A DNA stretch of 64,000 nt from Actinobacillus vicugnae (lineage in GTDB: Bacteria; Pseudomonadota; Gammaproteobacteria; Enterobacterales; Pasteurellaceae), in assembly GCF_901687125.1 (NCBI RefSeq), contig NZ_CABFJY010000011.1, forward strand, positions 143,126 to 207,125, written 5' to 3'. How positions within the stretch are numbered: the stretch's first letter is position 1; every line of letters begins with the position of its first letter. Under the pieces are notes generated by a model. It had not been told where the DNA came from. It worked only from the letters and a program-made list of their open reading frames with translations, and ran no database searches. Of this stretch, positions 25,355-35,333 are shown piece after piece. The position numbers and the translations under genes are program-made.

Positions 25355-25813
25355 ATGGCTTCAATTCGATCGCTTACCCGTGAATTATCATATCAACCAC
25401 TGCCAATGTACCGTGATATGAATAGCGAACGCTCAATTAAATTAGATCTTAATTCGCTTTGCATTAAACGCCCGACCGAAACCTTCTTTATTCAAGTGAA
25501 AAATCCGCATTTAATTGCTTGGGGGATTGAACTTGATGATTTGCTGATCGTTGAGCAATCTGCACAATATTTCGTTAACGATTTACTTGTGCTTGAAAAA
25601 AATGGCGAATATAAGTTTTATCAATTCTTTAAAGAAATTGAGAATAACGAAGGCACTCAAGAAATTATTCTGTTTTCATTAGACGTGAGCGAACCAAACT
25701 TACGTATTCAGAACTGGCAAGAAGTGACAGTTGCAGGGGTAATTACCAATGTAGTGCATCAAATGCGTCATCGTTTTGCGCAAACAACGACTGAGAGAAA
25801 ATATGCAGCATAA
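25355..25813 (+). CDS. UmuD-like protein lacking the protease catalytic residues
   Basis: 152 residues. Residues 28-60 align by eye with E. coli UmuD ('SIKLDLNSLCIKRPTETFF' against 'RIDLNQLLIQHPSATYF'), and 'GIELDDLLIVEQS', 'NDLLVLEKNGEY' and 'AGVITNVVHQMR' match the rest of the S24 fold. The catalytic Ser60 position is His52 and the Lys97 position is Tyr89. No Cys-Gly or Ala-Gly cleavage site is present in the shorter N-terminus. It could therefore not self-cleave; it might behave like UmuD' or like a regulator. No umuC is adjacent. It is preceded by a strong LexA box, so DNA damage should induce it. Confidence 0.75.
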   Translation: MASIRSLTRELSYQPLPMYRDMNSERSIKLDLNSLCIKRPTETFFIQVKNPHLIAWGIELDDLLIVEQSAQYFVNDLLVLEKNGEYKFYQFFKEIENNEGTQEIILFSLDVSEPNLRIQNWQEVTVAGVITNVVHQMRHRFAQTTTERKYAA

Positions 25814-25814
25814 A

Positions 25815-25853
25815 CAAAAAAGGTCGCTAACCTATATTTAGCGACCTCTAGTT
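25815..25853. terminator. Bidirectional terminator
   Basis: AGGTCGCTA (25821-25829) and TAGCGACCT (25839-25847), with an A run before. It serves the UmuD-like gene and the convergent NlpC/P60 gene. Confidence 0.75.
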
Positions 25854-25857
25854 TGTT

Positions 25858-26457
25858 TTACATTACTCGGCGAGATTGAGTATAAGTTTTTGCCCAATAG
25901 CGTTCTGAAAGTGAACTCGTTGTAACTCCTTGGCTTGAACTAGCATGTACAAATTTACCGTTACCAATATAAACACCAACATGATTATTGCGACGGAAAA
26001 ATACTAAATCACCTGGACGTAATTCTGATTTTGAAATAGCGCGTCCTGAATAACGTTGTTCTGCCGTTGAACGAGGTAAATCAATATTAAATGCGCCAAG
26101 CATTGTTTTTTGTACAAAAGCAGAACAATCAATACCATTATGCCCTTCTCCACCTAAACGATAACGTGTTCCAACCCATTTGCGGTAAATTTTATTCACT
26201 CTTTGCGTCGCAGAATTGGCAGCATACTCTTGTGCAGAAGCCTTGCTGTTTGTAGCTGATTTAGCATTTTTATATGCAACTTGAGCTTTAATTTGCTCGG
26301 CTGTTGCTGCTTTAGCAACAATTTTGATTTGGTTTGGTGTGGCAGGTGTACTACTTAAACTCGCAGAAACCATTGAAGAATAGCTTGCAAACGTAGCAAA
26401 CAATACAAAAGTGAATAATGGCTTAAGCCTTGTTAAAGTAGTATTTTTTTTCATCAT
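25858..26457 (-). CDS. NlpC/P60 family peptidoglycan endopeptidase
   Basis: 199 residues. An N-terminal signal peptide of about 32 residues (LFTFVLFATFASYSSMVSA) is followed by an Ala/Lys-rich linker and the NlpC/P60 domain: 'WVGTRYRLGGEGHNGIDCSAFV' with catalytic Cys, 'ELRPGDLVFFRRNNHVGVYIGN' with catalytic His, and 'FVHASSSQGV' with the third polar residue. This is the MepS/NlpC type that cuts D-Glu/mDAP bonds of murein in the periplasm. No lipobox is seen, unlike E. coli MepS. MM at the start leaves two possible initiation codons. Confidence 0.88.
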   Translation of the reverse strand: MMKKNTTLTRLKPLFTFVLFATFASYSSMVSASLSSTPATPNQIKIVAKAATAEQIKAQVAYKNAKSATNSKASAQEYAANSATQRVNKIYRKWVGTRYRLGGEGHNGIDCSAFVQKTMLGAFNIDLPRSTAEQRYSGRAISKSELRPGDLVFFRRNNHVGVYIGNGKFVHASSSQGVTTSSLSERYWAKTYTQSRRVM

Positions 26458-26578
26458 AATTTGTGTCTCGCCAGAACAACTACAGCGGTTAATTCCTGTC
26501 TATAAGAATTAAATGTTACATTAAAAAAGGCTTATCGATTGATAAGCCGTAATCTATAATTTGAATCAGTATAGACGA

Positions 26579-27421
26579 TTATTTTGCCAATGTCCTCAAA
26601 AATTTTATCTCATCTGCCCAAATTTCAGGCTCAATGGTTTCTAAAATGAGCGGAATATCATCAAAGCGGTCATCTTGCATGATAAATTTACAGAAGTCTG
26701 TACCAATTGTACCTTCTCTCAACGTGTGATGGCGATCAACACGGCTACCTAGCGGTGTTTTTGAACCATTTAGGTGCATTCCTCGTAAATATTGAAAACC
26801 TACCACCTGCTCAAACTCGCTAAATGTTTGTTCGCAATCCGACAGAGAACTAATATCGTATCCTGCTGAAAACAGATGACAAGTGTCTAAACAAACTCCT
26901 ACTCGACTTTTGTCGTCCACTTGGTCAATAATTTCGGCTAAATGTTCAAAGCGATAACCTAAATTAGAGCCTTGCCCTGCGGTATTTTCAATTACCGCCA
27001 CCACATTTGGGACTTTTTCTACCGCAATATTAATTGACTCCGCAATGCGCGCTAAACATTCACTTTCCGAAATTTTATTTAAATGTGCACCAGGGTGAAA
27101 ATTCAGTAATTTCAACCCAAGCTGATTTGCTCTTTGCATTTCATCAATAAATGCTTCTCGCGACTTAGCTAAATTTTCTGCCTCTGGATTACCTAAATTA
27201 ATTAAATAACTATCGTGAGGCAAAATATGATCAGCAGAAAATTGATGTACTTTGCAAAAACGCTTAAATTTTTCGATAGTATCTGCCTTCAATGCTGGCG
27301 CTTTCCATTGACGTTGGTTTTTCGTAAACAATGCAAACGCATTTGCACCAATTTCCACCGCTCTTAATACCGCATTTTCAACACCGCCAGAAGCACTTAC
27401 GTGCGCACCAATATATTTCAT
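26579..27421 (-). CDS. nfo: Endonuclease IV (AP endonuclease)
   Basis: 280 residues, the usual length. TIM-barrel zinc-site motifs: '[11 protein letters not shown]' (His), 'NFHPGAHL', '[11 protein letters not shown]' (Glu), '[15 protein letters not shown]' (Asp, His), '[16 protein letters not shown]' and 'ILETIEPE'. It cleaves the backbone 5' of abasic sites. The gene is divergent from the TorD-like gene. Confidence 0.96.
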   Translation of the reverse strand: MKYIGAHVSASGGVENAVLRAVEIGANAFALFTKNQRQWKAPALKADTIEKFKRFCKVHQFSADHILPHDSYLINLGNPEAENLAKSREAFIDEMQRANQLGLKLLNFHPGAHLNKISESECLARIAESINIAVEKVPNVVAVIENTAGQGSNLGYRFEHLAEIIDQVDDKSRVGVCLDTCHLFSAGYDISSLSDCEQTFSEFEQVVGFQYLRGMHLNGSKTPLGSRVDRHHTLREGTIGTDFCKFIMQDDRFDDIPLILETIEPEIWADEIKFLRTLAK

Positions 27422-27478
27422 CTTCTTATCCTATTCGTGTAAAATTACTTATTTACTCAATCACTTAATTTAATCACT

Positions 27479-28045
27479 ATGAGCGAAACTACAATCAACG
27501 ATTTTTCACTACTTTGCCGTTTATTCGGTAATTTATTCTACCGTTCTCCAACTGACCCAATCCTTGCAGAAACATTTGCATGGCTTTCACAAGGCGGATT
27601 GCGCCAACAATGGGCGCTTTCTACCGATGCACAAAGCGAACTCGCCTTAACCGTATTAGAAAAAAATGCTAACCCTACGCAATTACAGGCAAGCTATCAA
27701 GCACTTTTTGGTGAGACTGGGGCTATTGCTACAACAATTTCTGCCTATAATGTTGACGTTGCTGACTTTGTTAATTTCCGCCAAAGCCGTGCAATGCCTG
27801 AACTTGAAGCACCTGATCATGTTGCATTATTACTTTTAACCGCTTCTTGGATTGAAGATAATTTAGATTCAACTGTCGCCCAACAAAGCTTTTTTGAGCA
27901 ATTTTTATTGCCTTGTGCCGCTAAATTCTTAGGTAAAATTGAAGCGCACGATAATGGCTTTTATAAAGCGCTTGCTCAACTTTGCCGTGATGCGCTTAGC
28001 GCCATGGCAGATGAGTTAGAAGAATTATCTGAGCAAGAAAATTAG
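27479..28045 (+). CDS. TorD/DmsD family molybdoenzyme chaperone
   Basis: 188 residues, all-helical. 'LLCRLFGNLFYRSPTD' at the start, 'ASYQALFGETG' and 'APDHVALLLLTASWI' (the conserved E/D-x-P-D-H loop), and 'FFEQFLLPCAAKFLGKIE' fit the TorD/DmsD/YcdY chaperone family. Members bind twin-arginine signal peptides and help cofactor loading of molybdoenzymes. No molybdoenzyme gene is adjacent, so the client is unknown; the acidic C-terminus (ADELEELSEQEN) is family-like. Confidence 0.8.
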   Translation: MSETTINDFSLLCRLFGNLFYRSPTDPILAETFAWLSQGGLRQQWALSTDAQSELALTVLEKNANPTQLQASYQALFGETGAIATTISAYNVDVADFVNFRQSRAMPELEAPDHVALLLLTASWIEDNLDSTVAQQSFFEQFLLPCAAKFLGKIEAHDNGFYKALAQLCRDALSAMADELEELSEQEN

Positions 28046-28139
28046 ATAATGGTATGAAGCTAAGCGCTTTAAGTGATAAACTTAAGACGCTTAATTTTTG
28101 AGCTTAACTTTTCTCTTATTCATATCAATCGGAGGTAAT

Positions 28140-28526
28140 ATGAAAAAGTATGCTTGGCTCCCATTAATCGCCCTTTCAATGCTGGTGTCAGCTTGTAGCT
28201 TAACCCCACAACAACAAGCTGAACGCCAAGCCCGACAAATCAAAGCCCACCAAGCTTTATCTATTGAACTGGCAAAACAATGTGACGTTGAAACGGCGGA
28301 ACTGATGACGCAGTTGTACAATCCACCTGTCGATCAAACAGACCAACAAAAAGCCCAATTGGCAAAACGCTATCAGAAAAAGGTAAACGACCCTTTATTC
28401 CAAGCCTGTAACAAGCTCGCATGGGATAACTACAAACACCAAGCGGAATTAGAACAAATCCAGCGCTACTATGATTTTGATCGTATACGCTTCCACCCTT
28501 GGCACTATTGCTACACTTGTTGGTAG
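28140..28526 (+). CDS. Hypothetical lipoprotein
   Basis: 128 residues from ATG 28140, with GGAGG 5-9 bases upstream; an earlier in-frame start would lack the signal. The lipobox 'LVSAC' gives lipidated Cys19. The mature part is Gln/Ala/Lys-rich helical ('TPQQQAERQARQIKAHQA') with four further Cys (QCDVE, FQACNKL, HYCYTCW), including an unusual C-terminal 'WHYCYTCW'. No family is recognised. It has its own terminator. Confidence 0.75.
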   Translation: MKKYAWLPLIALSMLVSACSLTPQQQAERQARQIKAHQALSIELAKQCDVETAELMTQLYNPPVDQTDQQKAQLAKRYQKKVNDPLFQACNKLAWDNYKHQAELEQIQRYYDFDRIRFHPWHYCYTCW

Positions 28527-28540
28527 AAATCGTTAACAAA

Positions 28541-28576
28541 AAAGGACATATTTATCCCAATTAAATATGTCCTTTT
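28541..28576 (+). terminator. Terminator (bidirectional)
   Basis: AAAGGACATATTTA (28541-28554) pairs with TAAATATGTCCTTT (28562-28575), A run before and T run after. It lies between the lipoprotein gene and the convergent exporter gene. Confidence 0.85.
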
Positions 28577-28611
28577 CATTTGCAAAATTTTACTAAAAGT
28601 TAACCGCTTGT

Positions 28612-29799
28612 TTAGCTACTTTTGCGATAGCTCAGGCACAAATATGCAATGGAAGCGCATAAAGTACAAAGCGCCATTGCATACAACATTGGGCGCTCGC
28701 TACTAATTGCCACATAAGAAAGCGATGCGCCAATTAAAGAACCAATACCAAAGCGTGCCGTGCCCGCTACCGCATTCGCGGTACCCGCCATTTGTGGATA
28801 ACGTTCTAAAATAGCAGCAGTTGCATTACTACCAATGGTTGAAAGCATACCGACATATAGAGGAACGCCTAATGCCATTGCCCAAAAACCTAGCTGGAAA
28901 AATGCGACGAAGGCAAGCCAAATACCTGCTAAAAGTTGTGCAAATAGCCCAACTCTTAGCATAGTTTCTGAGCCGACTTTAACCACAATACGTCCATTCA
29001 GAGCAGTCATTGAAACCATTACAATCATATTTAAGCCGAAGAAATAACCAAAATATTCTTGTGAAATACCATACAGCCCGATATAAACAATCGAACCCGA
29101 TGTTAAGAAACAGAACATACCCGCAAAGGTTAAACCGCCAACTAAAACATAGCCTAACGTCGATTTATCCGATAACAATGCGCCATAATTTTTTAACACA
29201 TTCATAAAATTAAGCGGCTGGCGTTTTTCTAGACTAAGGGTTTCAGGAATTTGCCAAATAATTAACACCGTGCATAATCCCCCCATTAAAACTAACGCAT
29301 AAAAAATCGAATGCCAGTGAAACCATTTCGCTAAATAGCCACCCAGCATGGGAGCAATAAGTGGTGCGATCATCGAAATAATCATAATCATCGACATCAT
29401 TTTGGCAAAACGATTACGATCAAACAGATCTCGCACTAACGCCCCTAGCACAACCGAAGGCGCCGCACCACATAAGCCTTGTAATAAACGCAGCAGATAG
29501 AAATTCTCGATAGCTTCGACTTGAGTCAGGAAAAATGCCGAAATAGAAGCACCAACTAAGCCAATTAAAATCACGGGTTTACGCCCAAAGCTATCAGCAA
29601 TAGGCCCCCAAAACAATTGTCCAACAGCAAATCCGAATGTAAAAATCGCCAACGTTGTTTGAACTTGCTCCTGTGCGATATTTAAATCCCTTGCAATATC
29701 AAGGAATGACGGAAGATACATATCAATCGCCAAAGGCGGTAACATTGCCATCATTCCCAAAATAATAAAAAAACATGGATGAGGTTTATGATTTACCAT
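28612..29799 (-). CDS. Bcr/CflA family multidrug MFS exporter
   Basis: 395 residues, 12 predicted membrane segments. 'PPLAIDMYLPSFLDIARDLN' is the Bcr/CflA N-terminal signature. 'GQLFWGPIADSFGRKPVILIG' is MFS motif A, and 'LLRLLQGLCGAAPSVVLGALVRD' is the motif B/C region. It is expected to export drugs or small amphipathic molecules using the proton gradient. Its start overlaps the stop of rsuA by one base, so the two are probably co-transcribed, an arrangement also known in other gammaproteobacteria (rsuA-bcr). Confidence 0.9.
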   Translation of the reverse strand: MVNHKPHPCFFIILGMMAMLPPLAIDMYLPSFLDIARDLNIAQEQVQTTLAIFTFGFAVGQLFWGPIADSFGRKPVILIGLVGASISAFFLTQVEAIENFYLLRLLQGLCGAAPSVVLGALVRDLFDRNRFAKMMSMIMIISMIAPLIAPMLGGYLAKWFHWHSIFYALVLMGGLCTVLIIWQIPETLSLEKRQPLNFMNVLKNYGALLSDKSTLGYVLVGGLTFAGMFCFLTSGSIVYIGLYGISQEYFGYFFGLNMIVMVSMTALNGRIVVKVGSETMLRVGLFAQLLAGIWLAFVAFFQLGFWAMALGVPLYVGMLSTIGSNATAAILERYPQMAGTANAVAGTARFGIGSLIGASLSYVAISSERPMLYAMALCTLCASIAYLCLSYRKSS

Positions 29800-30491
29800 T
29801 AAAATCCTCCAATTTCTTGTGCGGTTAAAGCTCGATATTCACCTTCTACAAGACTTTCATCCAAAATCACATCACCAATACGCCAGCGATGCAGTGCCTC
29901 AACTTTATTTCCTAGTGCCGCAAACATTCGTTTTACTTGATGATAACGCCCTTCACTAATGGTTAAATTCACATTGTAATCATCAATAATTTCCATTTGT
30001 GCGGATAAACAAGGTTCTCGTTCGCCACGCAATAAAATACCTTCCGCCAATTTTTGGGCGTAAAAATCTTCCACAGGATCAGCCAAAGTGACTAAATATG
30101 TTTTTTCACAATGATGTTTCGGCGAAGTAATACGATGTGACCATTTTCCGTCATCGGTAAGCAATACTAAACCTGTAGTATCAACGTCTAAACGCCCTGC
30201 AGTATGCAATTTGGTCATTAATGGATAATCAAAAAATTGAAATACTGTTGGATATTCAGTATCATCATGTGAACAAACATAGCCTTGCGGTTTATACAAC
30301 ATAAAGTATTGACCTTCATCGACCCATTCTAGCTGCTCACCCTCGTAACAAATTTCATCGGTTTCACTAATTTTGGCTGCACCACTCTTTTCTACTTTTC
30401 CATTTACAGTGACCAAACCACTTTTAAGAGCTTTGCCTGCCTGCGAACGAGTAAGCCCCGTATTTTCGGCAATAAATTTATCTAAACGCAT
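29799..30491 (-). CDS. rsuA: 16S rRNA pseudouridine(516) synthase
   Basis: 230 residues. N-terminal S4 RNA-binding domain ('MRLDKFIAENTGLTRSQAGKALKSGLVTVNG'). The catalytic motif 'GRLDVDTTGLVLLTDDG' has the nucleophile Asp, followed by 'SPKHHCEKTYLVTL' and 'ISEGRYHQVKRMFAALGN'. It makes pseudouridine 516 in 16S rRNA. It forms a two-gene unit with the downstream bcr-like exporter. Confidence 0.95.
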   Translation of the reverse strand: MRLDKFIAENTGLTRSQAGKALKSGLVTVNGKVEKSGAAKISETDEICYEGEQLEWVDEGQYFMLYKPQGYVCSHDDTEYPTVFQFFDYPLMTKLHTAGRLDVDTTGLVLLTDDGKWSHRITSPKHHCEKTYLVTLADPVEDFYAQKLAEGILLRGEREPCLSAQMEIIDDYNVNLTISEGRYHQVKRMFAALGNKVEALHRWRIGDVILDESLVEGEYRALTAQEIGGF

Positions 30492-30597
30492 ATTTTTCTC
30501 GAATATTTGGAAGGATGTTTGAATAAAAAGGAAGCGGTCAAAAATGCGGGATTTTTTGCAAATTTGTCTCTACTTTTGACCGCTTATAACGTGAGGA

Positions 30598-31575
30598 TTA
30601 TAGCACAATTTCTTGCACAAACGGGCTATCTAAATGGATAATCGGTAAGTTTGAATGATTCCAACAGCGGAGCAATTGATATTGCATCAGTTCGAGTGTA
30701 TCCAGACCTGGCGTGGTTTGCGGAGTATATTGCTGGGCCAAACGAGCCAATTGAGTTAAACCGAGACTGGATTCAATACTTGAGCTAATCACTGCCATAA
30801 GCCCTTGCTGATGAGCTTGCTCAATCAAACCAATACACTTTTGTAATGAGCCAACTAGAGTGGGTTTAATCACAATAGCGGTCAAATTTGGCTCATTTTT
30901 TACCAAAAAATCTGACTCACGCACCGTTTCATCCCAAGCAATCGCAATGCCCGAAGCTTGAGCAAATTGACGAGAAAGCTCAGGCGTTTGGCAAGGTTCT
31001 TCAATAAATTGAATGCGCTTTTTATGTTCATTTGCAATTTTTTCGGCAAATTTAGCCGCTTTCTGCAAGCTCCAGCCACGATTTGCATCTAAGCGTAGCT
31101 TTAAATCAGGCAAAGCTTCAAGCAACATATTGGCAATTAAACCATCTCGATTCGCTTCATAAAGCCCAACTTTCATCTTACCGACTTTCTCGCCGTCTAA
31201 TGCATTAAGCTCGGCATATAATTCATCAGGATCGCCATAACACAAAACTGCAGCACGATAATTAGCTGCTTCGCCGAGTTCATGATGTAGCTCTGCGAGC
31301 GCACAACTTACCCCAAACGCTACTGACGGTGCATAGTTTTCTAAATTATCTGGTTGTTGATTTAGCCATTTCTCGATCCAATGTTTGGCTTGAGTTTCTG
31401 CCTCTTCTAAAGTTTCTAAGCTAAATTCAGGAAGCGGAGCAATCTCACCCCAGCCAATTTGATCCGCCTCAGCTAATTTAATCAATAAGCCTTCCCGCTG
31501 TTTTAAACGGCGGTTTCGTAAAATCACACCCGTTTCAACGGGAATTTGGTAACGATACAGTTGCGCTTTACGCAT
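30598..31575 (-). CDS. menC: o-Succinylbenzoate synthase
   Basis: 325 residues, enolase superfamily. '[13 protein letters not shown]' holds the K-x-K-type catalytic Lys, '[14 protein letters not shown]' the first Asp ligand, 'IQFIEEPCQ' Glu and 'IAWDETVRE' the Asp/Glu ligands; '[12 protein letters not shown]' holds the second catalytic Lys. It dehydrates SHCHC to o-succinylbenzoate in menaquinone synthesis. No other men gene is adjacent. Confidence 0.93.
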   Translation of the reverse strand: MRKAQLYRYQIPVETGVILRNRRLKQREGLLIKLAEADQIGWGEIAPLPEFSLETLEEAETQAKHWIEKWLNQQPDNLENYAPSVAFGVSCALAELHHELGEAANYRAAVLCYGDPDELYAELNALDGEKVGKMKVGLYEANRDGLIANMLLEALPDLKLRLDANRGWSLQKAAKFAEKIANEHKKRIQFIEEPCQTPELSRQFAQASGIAIAWDETVRESDFLVKNEPNLTAIVIKPTLVGSLQKCIGLIEQAHQQGLMAVISSSIESSLGLTQLARLAQQYTPQTTPGLDTLELMQYQLLRCWNHSNLPIIHLDSPFVQEIVL

Positions 31576-31722
31576 AAAAAGCCCTCAAAATTGTAATATT
31601 TTGTGCTTATTTTACCGCTATTCTGGCGTGAGGCGAGCGAATCTTTGCTGGAGATGAAGAAATCAATCACGTAGGCGACTAAAATCGCCCATGATAAATT
31701 CTTTTTTTTAACATCGGAGGGA

Positions 31723-32487
31723 TTATTTTTTCCATAAAACTTTTTCATATAATGCATAGCCAACTTCCTGTAGGCTTTGATTAATAAACATTTTTGCTTC
31801 ACTTTTCCATTTTATTTCTTGTGTTTGTAAAAAGCGTTTAGGCAAAAAATGTTTTAATAATGGAATTTTAGCAATAATATTTCCAAGCGATTCATTTTTT
31901 AAAACAGTGGACATTTGAAAACGAATCAACATATTTTCTGAAGGAATTAAAATACCTTCATCTTGAATTTCAAACTCATTAAATTGCTTACCATTCCAAA
32001 TAAGCTGCTTAAGTGGTTGTTTTCCTCGCCATTCTGCCCAAATAACTGAATGATTTTCAGACAAAAAACGCCCCCAATACAACTCTGAAAGCACCAATTT
32101 CCAAGGCGCAAAATTCATTTCTAGCATTTCTGCGTACCCTAAGCCTTGATATTCTTTGTCTTGAAAAGTTAAATGGAAATGTGCTTTAGGTGTGTGGCAA
32201 TGCCAATTTAAATACTGACTCGCATTCTCAACGAAGGTGGATTTAATTTCGGATTGGTGAGGAATCCAATATGCTGAAAAGTCTAAAGATTTATGATTAA
32301 TCGAACGATCTATTTGTTTAACACTAAATAAACTACTTTTTTCAATTTGTCTTCCATTTTTACTATTAAATAAAATTGAAGTATAAGGAATCTTAATTCC
32401 TAATAAGCAAAGTTCTGCACAATCAATGATAAACGCATTTCCTTGCTTATCTATGCCGTCATAATAATGTTTTTTTAAATAAAACAT
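31723..32487 (-). CDS. Hypothetical protein, possibly AttH/CrtC-like fold
   Basis: 254 residues. 'NWHCHTPKAHFHLTFQDKEYQGLGYAEML' and 'LVLSELYWGRFLSENHSVIWAEWRG' recall the lipocalin-like AttH/carotenoid 1,2-hydratase group, in which G-x-G-Y/H ... W-G-R and a following W mark the two barrel repeats. No signal peptide. Codon use is like its neighbours. No carotenoid genes are present, so the substrate is unknown. The assignment rests on a motif impression and is weak. Confidence 0.6.
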   Translation of the reverse strand: MFYLKKHYYDGIDKQGNAFIIDCAELCLLGIKIPYTSILFNSKNGRQIEKSSLFSVKQIDRSINHKSLDFSAYWIPHQSEIKSTFVENASQYLNWHCHTPKAHFHLTFQDKEYQGLGYAEMLEMNFAPWKLVLSELYWGRFLSENHSVIWAEWRGKQPLKQLIWNGKQFNEFEIQDEGILIPSENMLIRFQMSTVLKNESLGNIIAKIPLLKHFLPKRFLQTQEIKWKSEAKMFINQSLQEVGYALYEKVLWKK

Positions 32488-32678
32488 TGCGCTCTCCTTC
32501 TATAATTTTTGTTATGCATTCCATTTTATCAGAATCTTACAAAACAATCACTTTCTTTACAAAACATTTTATAAATAAGTAAATGTATAAGTGCACTCCT
32601 TGCAGATACACACTGGAAAAAAAGCCCTTTTTCCGTTACAATTTACAGAATTTTGTAACAAATTCAGAGAGATTATTC

Positions 32679-34736
32679 ATGTCAAACCAAAAACGAAAAA
32701 TGCTGGTTACCTGTGCCCTTCCCTATGCAAACGGTGCAATCCATTTAGGCCATATGCTTGAACATATCCAAGCGGATATTTGGGTACGCTTCCAACGTAT
32801 GCGTGGTAACGAAATTCACTTCGTTTGTGCCGATGATGCACACGGTACGCCAATTATGCTTAATGCAGCAAAACAAGGCATTACCCCTGAACAATTAATC
32901 GAGAAAGCGAAAACCGATCACATTGCAGATTTCAAAGGCTTCAATATCAGTTTCGATAACTACCATTCAACACACAGTGAAGAAAACCGTGAACTTACTA
33001 CAGAAATGTATAAAAAATTACGTACAAATGGTTTTATTAAAAGTCGTGTGATTTCTCAGTTATTCGATCCTGAAAAACAAATGTTTTTGCCTGATCGTTT
33101 TGTCAAAGGCACCTGCCCAAAATGTAAAGCAGAAGATCAATACGGCGATAACTGTGAAGTTTGTGCTTCAACGTATAGCCCAATGGATTTAATCAATCCT
33201 CGTTCAGCGGTTTCTGGTGCAACGCCTGTGGTCAAAGAGTCCGAACACTTCTTCTTTGACTTACCAAGTTTTGAAGGCATGTTAAAAGAGTGGACTCGCT
33301 CGGGTTCTTTACAACCTGAAATTGCGAACAAAATGCAAGAATGGTTTGAAAGTGGCTTACAACAATGGGATATCAGCCGTGATGCACCTTATTTCGGTTT
33401 CCCAATTCCAGATGCAGAAAATAAATTCTTCTATGTGTGGTTAGATGCACCGATTGGTTATATGGCATCATTCAAAAATTTATGTGAGCGCACAGGGTTA
33501 AACTTTGATGAGTTCTGGCAAAAAGATGCTGACACGGAGCTTTATCACTTTATTGGTAAAGATATCGTGTATTTCCACAGTCTATTCTGGCCTGCAATGT
33601 TAGAAGGTTGTGAATTACGTAAACCAACTAACGTATTTGCACACGGTTACGTGACAGTAGATGGCGTAAAAATGTCAAAATCACGAGGTACATTTATCCA
33701 AGCAAGCACTTATTTGAAACATATTGATCCTGAATGTTTACGTTATTACTACGCAGCAAAACTGAATGAGCGTATTGAAGATTTAGATTTAAGCCTTGAA
33801 GATTTCGTACAGCGTGTCAACAGTGATATTGTCAATAAATTAGTGAACCTTGCTTCACGTAATGCAAGTTTTATCGCAAAACGCTTTGAAGGTAAATTGG
33901 CTGCACAATTAGAAGATGAAGCACTTTTTGCTGAATTTATTGCACAATCAGAACAAATCGCAACACATTATGAAAATCGTGAATTTAACAAAGTGATTCG
34001 TTTAATTATGGATCTATGCGATAAAGCCAATAAATATGTAGATGACAAAGCGCCTTGGGTAATTGCTAAACAAGAAGGCAGTGATGCGCAATTACAAGCA
34101 GTTTGCTCCATGGGTATTGAGTTATTCCGTGTATTAATGAGCTACTTAAAACCTGTGTTACCACAGTTAGCAGAACGTGCCGAAGCCTTCTTACAAACGG
34201 AATTAACTTGGGACAATATTCATCTGCCATTATTAGGCAAAAATGTTGCACCATTTAAATCGTTATTCTCTCGCCTTGAGAAAAAACAAATTGATGCGGT
34301 AATTGAAGAAACGAAAGCACTGTTTGCAGAGCAAAATAAAACCGAAGATAAAAAAGGGAAACAAAAAGTGGAAAATATTGAAAACACAGGCGTTGAGCCA
34401 ATTGCGGCAGAAATCACTATTGATGATTTTGCAAAATTAGATTTACGTGTAGCAAAAGTTATTAGCTGTGAAGCCGTACCTGAATCAAATAAATTATTGA
34501 AATTCCAATTAGATTTAGGTGATCACCAGCGCCAAGTGTTATCAGGTATTAAAGCAGCTTATAGTAATCCTGAAGAATTAGTTGGTCGTTTTGTTATTAT
34601 GGTCGCAAACCTTGCACCACGCAAAATGAAATTTGGCGTATCAGAAGGCATGATCCTATCGGCAGGGACAGGCGGTGCAGATTTATTCTTACTTTCAGCT
34701 GATGAAGGTATCCGCCCTGGTATGCAAGTAAAATAA
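32679..34736 (+). CDS. metG: Methionyl-tRNA synthetase
   Basis: 685 residues from ATG 32679; the frame is open earlier, but the family starts at '[20 protein letters not shown]'. HIGH motif 'HLGH' at about 22-25; zinc knuckle with paired Cys ('[19 protein letters not shown]'); KMSKS motif in 'GVKMSKSRG'. The C-terminal tRNA-binding OB domain (about 580-685) has '[17 protein letters not shown]'. It charges tRNA-Met. A Lys/Glu-rich linker precedes the OB domain. Followed by a palindromic terminator and ndk. Confidence 0.97.
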   Translation: MSNQKRKMLVTCALPYANGAIHLGHMLEHIQADIWVRFQRMRGNEIHFVCADDAHGTPIMLNAAKQGITPEQLIEKAKTDHIADFKGFNISFDNYHSTHSEENRELTTEMYKKLRTNGFIKSRVISQLFDPEKQMFLPDRFVKGTCPKCKAEDQYGDNCEVCASTYSPMDLINPRSAVSGATPVVKESEHFFFDLPSFEGMLKEWTRSGSLQPEIANKMQEWFESGLQQWDISRDAPYFGFPIPDAENKFFYVWLDAPIGYMASFKNLCERTGLNFDEFWQKDADTELYHFIGKDIVYFHSLFWPAMLEGCELRKPTNVFAHGYVTVDGVKMSKSRGTFIQASTYLKHIDPECLRYYYAAKLNERIEDLDLSLEDFVQRVNSDIVNKLVNLASRNASFIAKRFEGKLAAQLEDEALFAEFIAQSEQIATHYENREFNKVIRLIMDLCDKANKYVDDKAPWVIAKQEGSDAQLQAVCSMGIELFRVLMSYLKPVLPQLAERAEAFLQTELTWDNIHLPLLGKNVAPFKSLFSRLEKKQIDAVIEETKALFAEQNKTEDKKGKQKVENIENTGVEPIAAEITIDDFAKLDLRVAKVISCEAVPESNKLLKFQLDLGDHQRQVLSGIKAAYSNPEELVGRFVIMVANLAPRKMKFGVSEGMILSAGTGGADLFLLSADEGIRPGMQVK

Positions 34737-34743
34737 TAGCAAT

Positions 34744-34772
34744 AACAAGCGGTGAAATTTCACCGCTTTTTT
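34744..34772 (+). terminator. metG terminator containing an uptake signal
   Basis: AGCGGTGAAATTTCACCGCT (34748-34767) is a perfect palindrome followed by T5; the left arm overlaps ACAAGCGGT. Confidence 0.9.
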
Positions 34773-34790
34773 GCAAATGAAGGAGAAAAA

Positions 34791-35207
34791 ATGATTCAAC
34801 AAACACTTTGTTTAATTAAACCCGATGCAACAAAACGCAACCTTATCGGGAAAATTCTTAGCCATTTAGAAGAAGCTGGCTTAACGATTAAAGCGCTTAA
34901 AAAAGTGCAACTCAGCCAACAACAAGCAGAAGGTTTCTATGCAGAACACCAAGGTAAGGAGTTTTTTGCACCTTTAGTTGAGTTTATGATTTCAGCACCG
35001 ATTGTTGCGGTTGTACTTGAAGGGGAAAATGCGATTGCACATTACCGTGAATTAATGGGCGCAACCAATCCAGAACAGCGTAAAGCAGGCACAATTCGAG
35101 CGCTTTATGCGATTAGTGGGCGTGAAAATTCGGTTCACGGCTCAGATTCACAACAATCGGCAAAACGAGAAATTGCCTACTTCTTTAGCCCAAATGAAAT
35201 TGTCTAA
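34791..35207 (+). CDS. ndk: Nucleoside diphosphate kinase
   Basis: 138 residues from ATG 34791 with AGGAG upstream. '[18 protein letters not shown]' is the N-terminal strand/helix. 'ENSVHGSDS' holds the phospho-accepting His, and '[18 protein letters not shown]' is the nucleotide site. It transfers the gamma phosphate between NTPs and NDPs. Single gene with its own terminator. Confidence 0.97.
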   Translation: MIQQTLCLIKPDATKRNLIGKILSHLEEAGLTIKALKKVQLSQQQAEGFYAEHQGKEFFAPLVEFMISAPIVAVVLEGENAIAHYRELMGATNPEQRKAGTIRALYAISGRENSVHGSDSQQSAKREIAYFFSPNEIV

Positions 35208-35213
35208 TTAATC

Positions 35214-35249
35214 AAAAAAGCCGTTTGCGACAACACAAACGGCTTTTTT
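35214..35249 (+). terminator. ndk terminator
   Basis: AAAAAAGCCGTTTG (35214-35227) and CAAACGGCTTTTTT (35236-35249) form a 14-bp stem. Confidence 0.95.
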
Positions 35250-35333
35250 CTTAGGATTTAACATTAATTTAGCCTAGATATAAGCGGTCAAATCTGTGCA
35301 AAAATTTACCAAAATTCAACCGCTTGTTTGGGA

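Noticed and set aside
31524..31802. 92-residue minus-strand frame overlapping menC and the next gene
   Set aside because: Overlaps two better genes at both ends, low-complexity Lys-rich start, no ribosome site.
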